A model generated the notes under the pieces. That model worked only from the letters and a program-made list of their open reading frames with translations. It made no database searches and was not told the origin of the DNA. A stretch of DNA of 64,000 nucleotides, taken from the NCBI RefSeq assembly GCF_035818475.1, contig NZ_JAYMGV010000001.1, positions 1,612,001 through 1,676,000 on the forward strand, in the 5' to 3' direction. The DNA comes from Cognatitamlana sp035818475. Its GTDB lineage: Bacteria > Bacteroidota > Bacteroidia > Flavobacteriales > Flavobacteriaceae. How positions within the stretch are numbered: position 1 is the first letter of the stretch; every line of letters starts with the position of its first letter. A program made the position numbers and the translations under genes. Positions 52,768 to 61,695 of the stretch are shown in pieces.

Positions 52768-53298
52768 ATGAAGACTTATATAGCATTGCTTAGAGGGATA
52801 AATGTTAGCGGACAAAAGAAAATCCTCATGGCAGAACTCAGGGAAGTCCTTTTGGCAATTGGTTTGAAGCACGTTCAAACATACATTCAAAGTGGTAACG
52901 TAATTTTTCAAACTTTAATGACAAATAATCATAATCTTGAATTAAAAATTCATGAAGCAATTCAAAAACATTTTGGTTTTCAGGTTCCTGTGTTAATTAA
53001 AACCCCAACAGAGTTACAGCAAATTTTTGACGATTGCCCTTTTGAAGAAGCAGAAAAGATAAATAGTTATTTTATGCTGTTATATACAGTTCCGGATAAA
53101 ACTATTGTTAAAGAGGTTTCTAAGATATCATATCCCAATGAGAAATTTTTTATTACAGATAACTGTGTATACTTTCATTGTGCAACAGGCTATGGAAAAG
53201 CAAAGTGCAGCAATAATTTTTTTGAACGCAAATTAAAAGTAACTGCTACCGCCAGAAATTATAAAACCATGGTAAAGTTATTATCTTTGTCGGCATAA
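52768..53298 (+). CDS. DUF1697 family protein
   Basis: The 176-residue protein begins with the family signature YIALLRGINVSGQKKILM, followed by ELREVLLAIGLKHVQTYIQS and GNVIFQ. The C-terminal part includes YFHCATGYGKAKCSNNFFER and TATARNYKTMVKLL. The function of the family is unknown; it is conserved and cytoplasmic. It is placed between the flavoprotein and the mevalonate genes, with the ATG directly after the upstream stop. Confidence 0.92.
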   Translation: MKTYIALLRGINVSGQKKILMAELREVLLAIGLKHVQTYIQSGNVIFQTLMTNNHNLELKIHEAIQKHFGFQVPVLIKTPTELQQIFDDCPFEEAEKINSYFMLLYTVPDKTIVKEVSKISYPNEKFFITDNCVYFHCATGYGKAKCSNNFFERKLKVTATARNYKTMVKLLSLSA

Positions 53299-53307
53299 AT
53301 ATTACAA

Positions 53308-54417
53308 ATGTCAGAACAAGATTTTATTCCTAAGTCATATACAAACAGTATTGAAAAAGGCAGTTTTGCTTGGTCATCTCCAAGTAATATTGCTTTAGTG
53401 AAATATTGGGGTAAAAAGAATGATCAAATTCCTGAGAATCCATCTATTAGTTTTACACTAAACAATTGTAAAACCATTACTAAATTAAGTTTTTCTAAAA
53501 AGGAACATAATGATGATTTTTCTTTTGAGGTATTTTTAGATAATGAACAAAAGGATGATTTCAAACCAAAAATTCAAACATTTTTTAAGCGTATTGAACG
53601 CTATTTGTCTTTTTTAAAAGCGTATCATTTTAAAATTGAAACTTCAAATACCTTTCCGCATAGTTCGGGCATCGCCTCTTCAGCCTCTGGGATGAGTGCT
53701 TTAGCATTGTGTTTAATGAGTCTTGAAAAAGAATTAGTTAATATTGATAGTACATTGAATGCAGACGAAAAGTCTTTGGATGAGGAGTATTTCATTCAAA
53801 AAGCATCATTTTTAGCACGTTTAGGCTCAGGAAGTGCCTGTAGAAGTTTAGAAGGAGATTTGGTTGTTTGGGGAAAGCACGATTCTATTGAAGGAAGTAC
53901 AGATTTATATGGTGTAAAATACCCGTACAAAGTACATGAAAACTTTAAGAATTACCAAGATACTATTTTGTTAGTTGATAAGGGCGAAAAGCAAGTAAGT
54001 AGTACGGTTGGACACAATTTAATGCATGATCACCCTTTTGCTCAAGAACGCTTTAAACAAGCTCATAATAACTTATCTAAACTCTCATCAATATTAAAAA
54101 AAGGCGATTTAGATGCGTTTATTGCTTTGGTAGAAAGTGAAGCTTTAACACTCCATGCTATGATGATGACAAGCATGCCATATTTTATTTTGATGAAACC
54201 AAATACTTTGGAAATTATTAATAAAATATGGAATTATAGAAAAGCAACTGACTCAAAAATATGTTTTACTTTAGATGCAGGAGCTAATGTTCATGTGCTG
54301 TATCCTGAAAATGAGATGAAAAATATATTAGAATTCATTAATAATGAATTGGTTGAGTTTTGTCAAAAAGGTCAGTATATTAACGATAAAATTGGATTTG
54401 GAGCCAAACAATTGTAA
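53308..54417 (+). CDS. mvaD: Diphosphomevalonate decarboxylase
   Basis: The 369-residue protein converts mevalonate diphosphate to isopentenyl diphosphate with ATP. GHMP-family motifs are clear: WSSPSNIALVKYWGKKND near the N-terminus, FPHSSGIASSASGMSALAL as the ATP-binding loop, LARLGSGSACRSLEGDLVVW and the C-terminal CFTLDAGANVHVLYPENE. It is followed by a mevalonate-kinase-like gene (28 bp gap) and a UbiA prenyltransferase, so the local cluster feeds isoprenoid synthesis. Flavobacteria use the mevalonate pathway, so the placement is expected. Confidence 0.95.
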   Translation: MSEQDFIPKSYTNSIEKGSFAWSSPSNIALVKYWGKKNDQIPENPSISFTLNNCKTITKLSFSKKEHNDDFSFEVFLDNEQKDDFKPKIQTFFKRIERYLSFLKAYHFKIETSNTFPHSSGIASSASGMSALALCLMSLEKELVNIDSTLNADEKSLDEEYFIQKASFLARLGSGSACRSLEGDLVVWGKHDSIEGSTDLYGVKYPYKVHENFKNYQDTILLVDKGEKQVSSTVGHNLMHDHPFAQERFKQAHNNLSKLSSILKKGDLDAFIALVESEALTLHAMMMTSMPYFILMKPNTLEIINKIWNYRKATDSKICFTLDAGANVHVLYPENEMKNILEFINNELVEFCQKGQYINDKIGFGAKQL

Positions 54418-54445
54418 TTTTGCATATCCCAATCAAAAATCATTT

Positions 54446-55375
54446 ATGAAAGGACCACTCTTTTATTCAAAAATTCTACTCTTTGGAGAATATGGAATTA
54501 TTAAAGATTCCAAAGGACTGTCCATTCCATATAATTTCTACAACGGTGCTTTAAAAAAAGATGAAAGTCCTACAGATGAAGCTATAAAATCAAATAATAG
54601 CTTAAAGGAGTTTACAGCCTATATTGAAAGTATAGATAATAATATTGTAAGCTTTGATATTAAACGGTTATTAGAGGATGTTCATTCCGGGATGTATTTT
54701 GATTCTTCAATACCTCAGGGCTATGGTGTTGGTAGCAGTGGTGCTTTAGTGGCTGCTATTTATGACAAATATGCCTTCGATAAGATTACTATTCTGGAAA
54801 ATTTAACTCGGGAAAAGCTTTTAAAGTTAAAAACCATATTTTCTGCAATGGAATCGTTTTTTCATGGAAAGTCTTCAGGTTTAGATCCTTTGAACAGTTA
54901 TTTAAGCATCCCAATTCTTATCAATTCAAAAGATAATATTGAAGCCACTGGTATTCCAGCTCAACAAAGCCAGGGAAAAGGCGCTGTGTTTTTAATTGAC
55001 AGTGGTATAATAGGAGAAACGGCACCTATGGTAAGTATTTTTATGGAAAACATGAAGCAAGAAGGATTCCGGAATATGCTTAAAACACAATTTATAAAGC
55101 ATACTGATGCTTGTGTTGATGATTTCTTAAAAGGAGACATTAAATCGCTTTTTAGAAATACCAAACAATTATCAAAAATCGTTTTGAATAATTTTAAACC
55201 AATGATTCCACAGCAGTTTCATGACCTTTGGAAAAAAGGCATTGAAACCAATGAGTATTTCCTGAAACTTTGTGGTTCAGGCGGCGGTGGTTATATCCTT
55301 GGATTCACTGAAGATATTGAAAAAGCAAAACAGTCTCTTGCAGATTATAAATTAGAAGTGGTTTATAATTTCTAA
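54446..55375 (+). CDS. Mevalonate kinase-like GHMP kinase
   Basis: The chosen ATG gives a 309-residue protein beginning MKGPLFYSKILLFGEYGI, the substrate/N-terminal motif of mevalonate kinases. A longer frame from 54344 would overlap mvaD by 74 bp and start with non-homologous residues, so I reject it. The ATP loop is PQGYGVGSSGALVAAIY and the C-terminal motif is KLCGSGGGGYILGF. A FFHGKSSGLDPLNSYLSIP segment matches mevalonate kinases. It follows mvaD in the mevalonate cluster and likely phosphorylates mevalonate; phosphomevalonate kinase is possible. Confidence 0.9.
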   Translation: MKGPLFYSKILLFGEYGIIKDSKGLSIPYNFYNGALKKDESPTDEAIKSNNSLKEFTAYIESIDNNIVSFDIKRLLEDVHSGMYFDSSIPQGYGVGSSGALVAAIYDKYAFDKITILENLTREKLLKLKTIFSAMESFFHGKSSGLDPLNSYLSIPILINSKDNIEATGIPAQQSQGKGAVFLIDSGIIGETAPMVSIFMENMKQEGFRNMLKTQFIKHTDACVDDFLKGDIKSLFRNTKQLSKIVLNNFKPMIPQQFHDLWKKGIETNEYFLKLCGSGGGGYILGFTEDIEKAKQSLADYKLEVVYNF

Positions 55376-55400
55376 AATTCTTTATTCTTATATTTATGCT

Positions 55401-55444
55401 CCCTCTGGATTGTATCCTGAATGTGTTTTCAGTATTATAGAGGG
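55401..55444 (+). promoter_or_regulatory. Nested inverted repeat in the leader of the prenyltransferase gene
   Basis: CCCTCT (55401-55406) pairs with AGAGGG (55439-55444), enclosing CTGAA (55417-55421) paired with TTCAG (55428-55432). It ends 15 bp before the ATG. It may affect translation or be a weak terminator for the upstream gene; no T-tract follows. Confidence 0.3.
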
Positions 55445-55459
55445 CCATAAAATATTTAT

Positions 55460-56362
55460 ATGTTATCCAGAAGACAAAAACACATCTTACTTAAATTTTT
55501 TAGTATGTTTTCTGTGGTTAGAGGTTACAATATTTTAATTGTTGTAATTGCTCAATACCTTACTTCCATCTATATTTTAGCTTATAATAAGCCTTTAAAA
55601 GAAGTTGTTTTTGACCTTAATCTACTGATATTGGTATTAGCTTCAGCTTCTGCTATTGCCGGGGGCTATATTATTAATAATTTTTATGATTCAGAAAAAG
55701 ATTTAATCAACCGTCCCTTTAAATCAAAATTAGACAGGCTGGTAAGTCAAAATACAAAACTCTCTTTTTATTTCGTTTTAAATTTTATAGCTGTAATTAT
55801 GGCAAGCTATGTGTCTTTTAAAGCAGTTGTATTTTTTTCACTTTATATTTTTGGGATTTGGCTTTATTCCCATAAACTAAAAAGATTACCTTTTATTGGT
55901 AATTTAACATCAGCTATATTAACCATAATCCCTTTTTTCGCCATTTTCATGTATTACAAAAATTTTGAGACGGTAATTTTTGTTCATGCTGTCTTCTTGT
56001 TTTTAATGATTTCCATGCGTGAATTAACAAAAGACCTGGAAAATATTAAAGGCGATATCGCTCAAAATTATGTGACAATTCCCGTTGCATATGGTGAAAA
56101 AGCCTCAAAAATCGTGCTTAGCATATTAACAGTTTTAACACTTATACCAGCTTATCTTCTGCTTTACAAGTTTGAAGTAGGGTATATGTATGTTTTCTTT
56201 TATTTAAGTATATTATTATTAGGAGTATTTTTAATGCTATTATGGAAATCTAATAAAAAAATACATTATCTAATACTTCATAATATCTTAAAGTTTATAA
56301 TTCTTACCGGGGTACTTAGTATTTTACTTATTGATGTGAGTGTTATTTTAAATCGTATTTAG
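55460..56362 (+). CDS. UbiA-family prenyltransferase (geranylgeranylglycerol-phosphate geranylgeranyltransferase-like)
   Basis: The 300-residue membrane protein has about eight hydrophobic helices. The Asp-rich motifs of the UbiA family are visible: NNFYDSEKDLINRPFKSKLD (first motif, NxxxDxxxD-like) and RELTKDLENIKGDIAQNYVTI (second). It transfers a prenyl chain to an acceptor, perhaps the glycerol-phosphate lipid or a quinone precursor. It follows the mevalonate genes, which supply its prenyl diphosphate. The precise acceptor cannot be told from the sequence. Confidence 0.88.
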   Translation: MLSRRQKHILLKFFSMFSVVRGYNILIVVIAQYLTSIYILAYNKPLKEVVFDLNLLILVLASASAIAGGYIINNFYDSEKDLINRPFKSKLDRLVSQNTKLSFYFVLNFIAVIMASYVSFKAVVFFSLYIFGIWLYSHKLKRLPFIGNLTSAILTIIPFFAIFMYYKNFETVIFVHAVFLFLMISMRELTKDLENIKGDIAQNYVTIPVAYGEKASKIVLSILTVLTLIPAYLLLYKFEVGYMYVFFYLSILLLGVFLMLLWKSNKKIHYLILHNILKFIILTGVLSILLIDVSVILNRI

Positions 56363-56398
56363 TAATTCTAAAATAAGGTTAATCGTTAATAATAGCTA

Positions 56399-56406
56399 TA
56401 TCTTTG
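56399..56406 (+). promoter_or_regulatory. Predicted -7 element for the pseudouridine synthase gene
   Basis: TATCTTTG matches TAnnTTTG exactly, 17 bp before the ATG at 56423. A TTA (56379-56381) lies 17 bp upstream as a weak -33. Confidence 0.45.
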
Positions 56407-56422
56407 CATAAAATTTTAAGTC

Positions 56423-57259
56423 ATGAGTAAAAAACAGGGAGGTAAAGGAAAACAATCTGAACGAAGTAATGGGAATAAGCGTTTTTCAAGTAATTCCAGG
56501 AAAAATACACCTGTTAAAAAAGCAAATGCAACGCCCAAAAAGACAGGCAATTCAGATGAAATTAGACTAAACAAATATGTTGCTAATTCAGGAATGTGTT
56601 CTAGGAGAGAAGCAGATGTACATATTGCAACCGGTTTAGTTTCTGTAAACGGAAAAGTAATTACAGAAATGGGCTATAAAGTAAAGCCCGGTGATGAGGT
56701 ACGATATGATGGGGCTAGAATTAGCCCTGAAAAGAAAGCATATGTATTGCTGAATAAGCCTAAAGGATTTGCGACTACTACCAGTGAAGGCAAAGGGCGG
56801 ACAGTCATGGATTTAGTTGCTAATGCTACCAACTCAAAAATAAAACCTATAGGCCGTTTAGGGCGAAATTCTAAAGGGTTATTGTTATTTACTAATGACG
56901 ATGCCATTGCAAAAAAATTCACAAACTCTAAAAAAGGCGTAGTACGTTTATTTCATATAGAATTAGATAAAAACTTAAAACTTGAAGACCTGAAAAAGAT
57001 TCAAAATGGTTTTAAGGTAGAAGGAAAGCTTATAGAGGTTGAAGAAATTAGTTATATAGATGGCGCTTCTAAAAAGGAAGTAGGTTTGAAAATTAAGAAT
57101 ACAGGCAATACCATTATTCGTACTATTTTTGAGCATTTTAGGTATGACATTTTAAGCTTAGACTGTGCTGCCATTGGACATTTAACAAAAAAAGATATTC
57201 CGCGTGGGCATTGGAAACACCTAACAGAACAGGAATTGAATAATTTAAGAATGCTTTAA
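56423..57259 (+). CDS. Pseudouridine synthase (RsuA/RluB/E/F family)
   Basis: The 278-residue protein has a Lys/Arg/Asn-rich disordered N-terminus (residues 1-45), an S4 RNA-binding domain (IRLNKYVANSGMCSRREADV, about 48-105) and the pseudouridine-synthase core with KPIGRLGRNSKGLLLFTND, in which the catalytic Asp of the family (GRLDxxxxGLLL) appears as Asn (GRLGRNSKGLLL). The C-terminal part has LSLDCAAIGHLTKKDIPRG. It modifies rRNA. The Asp-to-Asn difference at the usual catalytic position is worth checking. It follows the prenyltransferase gene with its own promoter. Confidence 0.9.
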   Translation: MSKKQGGKGKQSERSNGNKRFSSNSRKNTPVKKANATPKKTGNSDEIRLNKYVANSGMCSRREADVHIATGLVSVNGKVITEMGYKVKPGDEVRYDGARISPEKKAYVLLNKPKGFATTTSEGKGRTVMDLVANATNSKIKPIGRLGRNSKGLLLFTNDDAIAKKFTNSKKGVVRLFHIELDKNLKLEDLKKIQNGFKVEGKLIEVEEISYIDGASKKEVGLKIKNTGNTIIRTIFEHFRYDILSLDCAAIGHLTKKDIPRGHWKHLTEQELNNLRML

Positions 57260-57550
57260 AATATTAAAATTAAGACAAGCTAAATTTAGATTCCGAAATA
57301 CGTTTAGTACTTGATATAATTAATAATCCGCTCCCTAAGCGATACCCAATGGTCTATAAAACTCAACCATTATAGACATTTAATATTGTTTATTTTTTGT
57401 TTGCTTAACATATAGTTAAACTATAAACTACATCTTTATTTTTTTAATAACCCCCTTTATTAACAAGGTTGGTGTTGTTGTTTTTTTAATTTTTGCGTAT
57501 CTTTTGAGTATGTAAAATGATGAGGCAATCAAATTTTAAAATATCACCAA
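57260..57550 (+). other. Intergenic region with weak promoter
   Basis: No reading frame is supported in this 291-bp, very A+T-rich gap. TATCTTTTG (57498-57506) is a -7-like box with one extra base and lies 45 bp before the next ATG. An inverted repeat TAGTTAAACTA (57411-57421) is the only other structure seen. Confidence 0.3.
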
Positions 57551-57862
57551 ATGAAAAATAAAAATGATAACTTAAAACGTGTCATTGTAGATTTTAAAAA
57601 ATTGACACCTGAGATTTTAGCGTTATTGGTAGAACGATATCCTGATGGATATGATGAGAGCCAAATAATATCTTTTAGAAATCATCATGATGAAATTATT
57701 GAAGCCGTTGAGGTAACCACTCATGATACCAAGTATTTAGTTAAGGTGAGTTCTAAATTAGCCTTGACCATGGAGAATTTTGATATTGATGATTTTGCAG
57801 GAGATATCCCTAAAGCTGTGAAAGATTCAGATATTACTAATGAAGATAAACAATACAATTAA
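57551..57862 (+). CDS. Conserved flavobacterial hypothetical protein
   Basis: The 103-residue cytoplasmic protein contains VIVDFKKLTPEILALLVERY and PDGYDESQIISFRNHHDEII, a pattern I have seen in conserved, uncharacterised flavobacterial proteins, and ends in an acidic tail (FDIDDFAGDIPKAVKDSDI). No catalytic motif or DNA-binding fold is clear. It lies 15 bp before the 73-residue gene, with which it forms a two-gene operon. Function unknown. Confidence 0.78.
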   Translation: MKNKNDNLKRVIVDFKKLTPEILALLVERYPDGYDESQIISFRNHHDEIIEAVEVTTHDTKYLVKVSSKLALTMENFDIDDFAGDIPKAVKDSDITNEDKQYN

Positions 57863-57877
57863 CAATACTTTTTTATT

Positions 57878-58099
57878 ATGAGAGCTGCTGTTTTTAAGTC
57901 CTACAAAAACGGTTATTACAATTTTTGGTTTGAAAATGGAGAAGAACTTGCCTTTGAAGAAGTTCACCCGCGTGTTTTAAAACAATATGATTTAAGACAT
58001 GATGAAAGTTTAATTGACCTAGACTTTAGACTGACGTTTGTTGAAGATGGAGATGAAGATAATCCTATTTACAGAATAGAAAGTTTAAAACCAATTTAA
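57878..58099 (+). CDS. Small conserved protein, cytoplasmic member of a paralogue pair
   Basis: The 73-residue protein has no signal peptide. Its core YYNFWFENGEELAFEEVHPR and VLKQYDLRHDESLIDLDFRL can be aligned with the exported 121-residue protein encoded 190 bp downstream (GYNFV..., LTFQEAKPNVLKSFDL, LVGTFFKITF). It is a small predicted beta-rich domain with conserved Phe, Tyr and Leu positions. It follows the 103-residue gene after 15 bp. Function unknown. Confidence 0.75.
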   Translation: MRAAVFKSYKNGYYNFWFENGEELAFEEVHPRVLKQYDLRHDESLIDLDFRLTFVEDGDEDNPIYRIESLKPI

Positions 58100-58289
58100 G
58101 TTGTAAATGTGTTCGGTTAAGTGAATTTAAAAGGCTGAAAATTTTTGTGCAAAAGTTTGTATAACGTCATCTGAGATATAAGAATAAAACGTATATTTAA
58201 ACGATTGAATACTAATTATTTTTATTATGGTATGGTTTTTGGCTGTACCATTATAAAATAATTTCATATAAACTTAAATTTCAATAATA

Positions 58290-58655
58290 ATGAACACTAA
58301 AAAAATAATTGTATTGAGTGCTTTAGCGATAGGCCTTTTTATGTTTTCAGGTTTTAAAACTGAAACAATTCATGATAATACAGTTGATGTATATGACCTA
58401 CAGGATGGACTTATTGTATATGCTTCGTATAATGGTTATGCAGAAGGTGGCTATAATTTTGTAACCAAAGGAAAGGATGGTAAACCCCATGTATTAACCT
58501 TCCAGGAAGCTAAGCCTAACGTATTGAAATCATTTGATTTAAAATCTGATAAGTTGGTTGGAACATTCTTTAAAATTACGTTTCACAAAGATGATAAGTT
58601 CTCAAAAGAGAAACATGACGATGTTAATACCATTACAGCGTTAGAAAAGCATTAA
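58290..58655 (+). CDS. Small exported protein, paralogue of the 73-residue protein
   Basis: The 121-residue protein has an N-terminal hydrophobic segment (residues 4-22, KKIIVLSALAIGLFMFSGF) that looks like a signal peptide or anchor. The mature part DGLIVYASYNGYAEGGYNFV, HVLTFQEAKPNVLKSFDLKS and LVGTFFKITFHKDD aligns with the cytoplasmic 73-residue protein. It has its own upstream gap of 190 bp, in which I saw no clear promoter. A strong terminator overlaps the end of the convergent glycosyltransferase gene. Function unknown. Confidence 0.72.
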   Translation: MNTKKIIVLSALAIGLFMFSGFKTETIHDNTVDVYDLQDGLIVYASYNGYAEGGYNFVTKGKDGKPHVLTFQEAKPNVLKSFDLKSDKLVGTFFKITFHKDDKFSKEKHDDVNTITALEKH

Positions 58656-60121
58656 AAAACACTATTTATTGTTTTATTGAAGCTCCCTTTCTGGGAGCTT
58701 TTTTTTTTGAACACTTCCCAGAAAAACACCCCATAAACAAAAATGTATTCCAAAGCTATAATCCAAAGGTTTTCGGATTTATCGGCTTTGTTTAAATTGA
58801 TATAGGCTAAATAACTAAGTATAATTACAAAGCTCCAAATTAATGGGAATTTATATTTAGTAAATACAGATAAAATTAATAAGGTAGCAATGTACCAGGG
58901 GTGAATTGTTGTTGCTGTAAAGTAGTAAAATGATAATACTATTAACATAGCAGTAATAAGTTGAACCGGAGTTTTGTTTTTTCTGAAAAATGTTATGGAC
59001 AAAACAAAGAGGATAACAACAATTGGAATTATTTTTCCAATAACTTCAATTTCATTATAACCTCTAAAGAGATAGCCTATTTCTCTGGCTATGTAATAAA
59101 GACTGGCATTGAATTCAAAATTTTGGAACCATAAGGCTACTGTTTTGGAGTAGTTGTTTATAAACTCAGATGAGTAGAATGGTGAGAAAAGTAATAGTGA
59201 GGTGAAACCAATAATAGCATAAAAGCCTATTAGTTTCATAAAACCTTTGCTAGCCCTGTTTTGGATACCGTTGACATTGTGGTGAGGTAGTCCATCACTT
59301 TTTTTCTGTGATTGTTTATCACTACGGTTTTTTATAAACCATTGAAAAAACAAGGGTAGAAAAATAAGCGGAATTAATTTTACCGAAACGGATAAAGCCA
59401 AAACCACTGCTGCCCATGGCCATTTGCCAATATAAAGCCAATATAAACTCCAAATTAGAAAGCATATCATAACGCCTTCAAAATGTAAATTTCCGGTAAG
59501 TTCAATGATGATAAAAGGGTTTAACAAATACCAGAAAATAATATAGGTTGGAAGGCCCAATTTTTCAAGAAGTTTTTTACCAAAGTGAAGCGTGCCAAAA
59601 TCTGCAGCTATAATAAGTAGGCGCATTATCATTACAGATCCCAGAATACTCTTTCCAGCAAATACTCCAGCTATAACAAAGCACAATTGATTTATTGGTG
59701 GGTAGTTGGTGAAATGACTGGCATTTAAAGCACCCATGCCGTTATACAGCTCTTGAGTTTGAGTGACAGGAGAATGGCCTTGATCAATAAAAGATTCAAC
59801 GGTATATAAATACGGATTATACCCTTCAAGAATCATTCTGCCATCCCAAATAAACCGATAAAAATCTTGTGACAAGTTGGGTATGGCCAGAATAAAGACG
59901 GCTCTAAATATAAATGCTAAATAACTTAGTGTTTTTACATCATGCTTTAAAAGGTGGATTAGCTTATAAAAGAAAAAGAATAATGCAGTATAAAGTGTTA
60001 CAAGCTTAATGTAATCTGTTCTAATTAAATCATAGGCAAATACCCAATAAAACAATAGACTCAATGCTGCCATGAGTATTGGTGTTTTATTAAGTTTTAT
60101 AAAGCCAAGGTTTATAAGCAT
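58652..60121 (-). CDS. GT-C-type polytopic glycosyltransferase (mannosyltransferase-like)
   Basis: The 489-residue protein has about ten to twelve hydrophobic helices. GT-C-like features are the acidic loop after helix 3 (IPNLSQDFYRFIWDGRMILE, GYNPYLYTVESFIDQ) and NYPPINQLCFVIAG, with an HFEG-type motif (GNLHFEGVMIC) and ATTIHPWY near the end. Such enzymes use polyprenyl-phosphate sugar donors on the outer face of the inner membrane. It is the last gene of a minus-strand run with two GT2 genes, suggesting a shared role in making a surface glycan or glycolipid. Its 3' end overlaps the terminator of the convergent gene. Confidence 0.8.
   Translation of the reverse strand: MLINLGFIKLNKTPILMAALSLLFYWVFAYDLIRTDYIKLVTLYTALFFFFYKLIHLLKHDVKTLSYLAFIFRAVFILAIPNLSQDFYRFIWDGRMILEGYNPYLYTVESFIDQGHSPVTQTQELYNGMGALNASHFTNYPPINQLCFVIAGVFAGKSILGSVMIMRLLIIAADFGTLHFGKKLLEKLGLPTYIIFWYLLNPFIIIELTGNLHFEGVMICFLIWSLYWLYIGKWPWAAVVLALSVSVKLIPLIFLPLFFQWFIKNRSDKQSQKKSDGLPHHNVNGIQNRASKGFMKLIGFYAIIGFTSLLLFSPFYSSEFINNYSKTVALWFQNFEFNASLYYIAREIGYLFRGYNEIEVIGKIIPIVVILFVLSITFFRKNKTPVQLITAMLIVLSFYYFTATTIHPWYIATLLILSVFTKYKFPLIWSFVIILSYLAYINLNKADKSENLWIIALEYIFVYGVFFWEVFKKKSSQKGSFNKTINSVF
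58681..58708 (+). terminator. Rho-independent terminator of the exported small protein gene
   Basis: AGCTCCC (58681-58687) pairs with GGGAGCT (58693-58699) across a 5-base loop and is followed by nine or ten T. It lies inside the last codons of the convergent glycosyltransferase gene. Confidence 0.85.
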
Positions 60122-60204
60122 GCATCAAATATAATGTTATTTGTTTGTTGCCTTTTTTAACCCCTATCGGAGTATAAAAAATAAGGAGTTACAAAGTCTC
60201 ACCT

Positions 60205-61695
60205 TTAAACTTTTGAGGCCAATGATTTAAAAAAGACATATCCAAAGCCAGCAAAAAGCATAAGATGAAAAGGAAAAAGCCCAAAATCACCGCCCTGATT
60301 ACCAACAATAAAGGCGCTGTACATTCCAAAACCAAAATACAGCATTAGCAAACCTTCAAAAATAACATGGACAGATAATGTTTTTTTAATGTATTTGTTA
60401 TTTTTCCAATCGTTCTTATACTTACTCAGGTTAAATTTAGGCGTGCGGATAAATTCAGATTTTTTACCCCAATGACCTTCCAGAACAGCAATGGAATTAT
60501 GTAGTGAAAAGCCCATAGCAATTGAGAAAAATACAAAAAACATGCCTATATATCTAATGAAATTCTTAAACCCGCTTCCGTATATTTTTTTATACATAAA
60601 CCAGTAGCAGACAAAGAATATTATAGTACTTAATACAAAGAAGCTCATAACATAAAAGTAAGCTCTTAAATGGGCATATTCGTTTTTAATATATAGCATT
60701 GGTATACTAAGAACACCAACAATAAGTATGTTTAAGAACATGGTGCTATTCAGTAAATGGAGCAGGCCATGTATTTTGGTTTTAACAGAAATATTTTGGT
60801 TTTTTATAACCCGTCTAAGCATTTTTCTGAAATTTTCAGCCCCTCCTTTATTCCATCTAAATTGTTGAGAACGTGCAGCACTAATTACCACTGGTAGTTC
60901 TGCCGGTGTTTCCACATCTTCAAGATATTTAAATTTCCAATTGTTTAATTGCGCCCGGTAACTTAAATCCAGATCTTCAGTAAGGGTATCTCCTTCCCAG
61001 TTACCGGCATCTATGATACAGGTTTTACGCCATAAACCGGCTGTACCGTTAAAATTGATAAAATGCCCTTTGCTGTTTCTGCCTGTTTGTTCTAAAGTAA
61101 AGTGAGCATCTAATGCAAAAGCCTGTATTTTTGTAAGTATGGAATAATCTCTGTTTATATGGCCCCAACGGGTTTGAACCACTCCAATGGCTTCATCTTT
61201 AAAATAAGGAACAGTACGTTTTAACCAATCTTTTTTAGGAAGAAAGTCGGAATCAAAAATAGCTATAATTTCGCCTTTAGCTACTTCCAATCCTTCCTTT
61301 AAGGCTCCTGCTTTAAATCCGGTTCTAATGGCTCTTGTAATATGTTTTATATCAAGGCCTGTTGCCTGAAGCTTTTCAATATGTTTGCGCGTACTAGAAA
61401 TAGTCTCATCGGTTGAATCATCAAGAACCTGAATTTCAAGTTTATCCTTTGGATAATCTATTTGCGCCATATTATCTAATAAACGCTCCATAACATACAT
61501 CTCATTATATACCGGAAGTTGTATGGTAACATAAGGAATTTCATCTGGATTTGACAGGTCAAATTTAGGGCAATGGCTTTCTGATCTTTTTGATGATAGG
61601 TAGTTAAATAACAGATTCAATTGCGCCAAAGCATATAGGAAAATAAGCAAAAGCGAAATACTATAAATAACAATAATTATTATTTCTGGAATCAT
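60205..61695 (-). CDS. Processive-type GT2 glycosyltransferase, membrane-bound
   Basis: The 496-residue protein has an N-terminal membrane helix, a GT2 catalytic domain (about 45-280) and about four more helices at the C-terminus. Catalytic motifs are VQLPVYNEMYV-like TIQLPVYNE, LDDSTDET, AIFDSDFLPKKDW (metal-binding), LTEDLDLSYRAQ (base) and QQFRWNKG (Q-x-x-R-W). It resembles cellulose-synthase-like and glucosyl/mannosyl transferases making beta-linked polymers or glycolipids. Its start overlaps the end of the upstream GT2 gene by 4 bp. A gap of 83 bp separates it from the GT-C gene. Product unknown. Confidence 0.88.
   Translation of the reverse strand: MIPEIIIIVIYSISLLLIFLYALAQLNLLFNYLSSKRSESHCPKFDLSNPDEIPYVTIQLPVYNEMYVMERLLDNMAQIDYPKDKLEIQVLDDSTDETISSTRKHIEKLQATGLDIKHITRAIRTGFKAGALKEGLEVAKGEIIAIFDSDFLPKKDWLKRTVPYFKDEAIGVVQTRWGHINRDYSILTKIQAFALDAHFTLEQTGRNSKGHFINFNGTAGLWRKTCIIDAGNWEGDTLTEDLDLSYRAQLNNWKFKYLEDVETPAELPVVISAARSQQFRWNKGGAENFRKMLRRVIKNQNISVKTKIHGLLHLLNSTMFLNILIVGVLSIPMLYIKNEYAHLRAYFYVMSFFVLSTIIFFVCYWFMYKKIYGSGFKNFIRYIGMFFVFFSIAMGFSLHNSIAVLEGHWGKKSEFIRTPKFNLSKYKNDWKNNKYIKKTLSVHVIFEGLLMLYFGFGMYSAFIVGNQGGDFGLFPFHLMLFAGFGYVFFKSLASKV

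Noticed and set aside
54344..54445. Extended N-terminus of the mevalonate-kinase-like gene
   Set aside because: It overlaps mvaD and adds residues that do not fit the family start; the ATG at 54446 gives the expected N-terminus.
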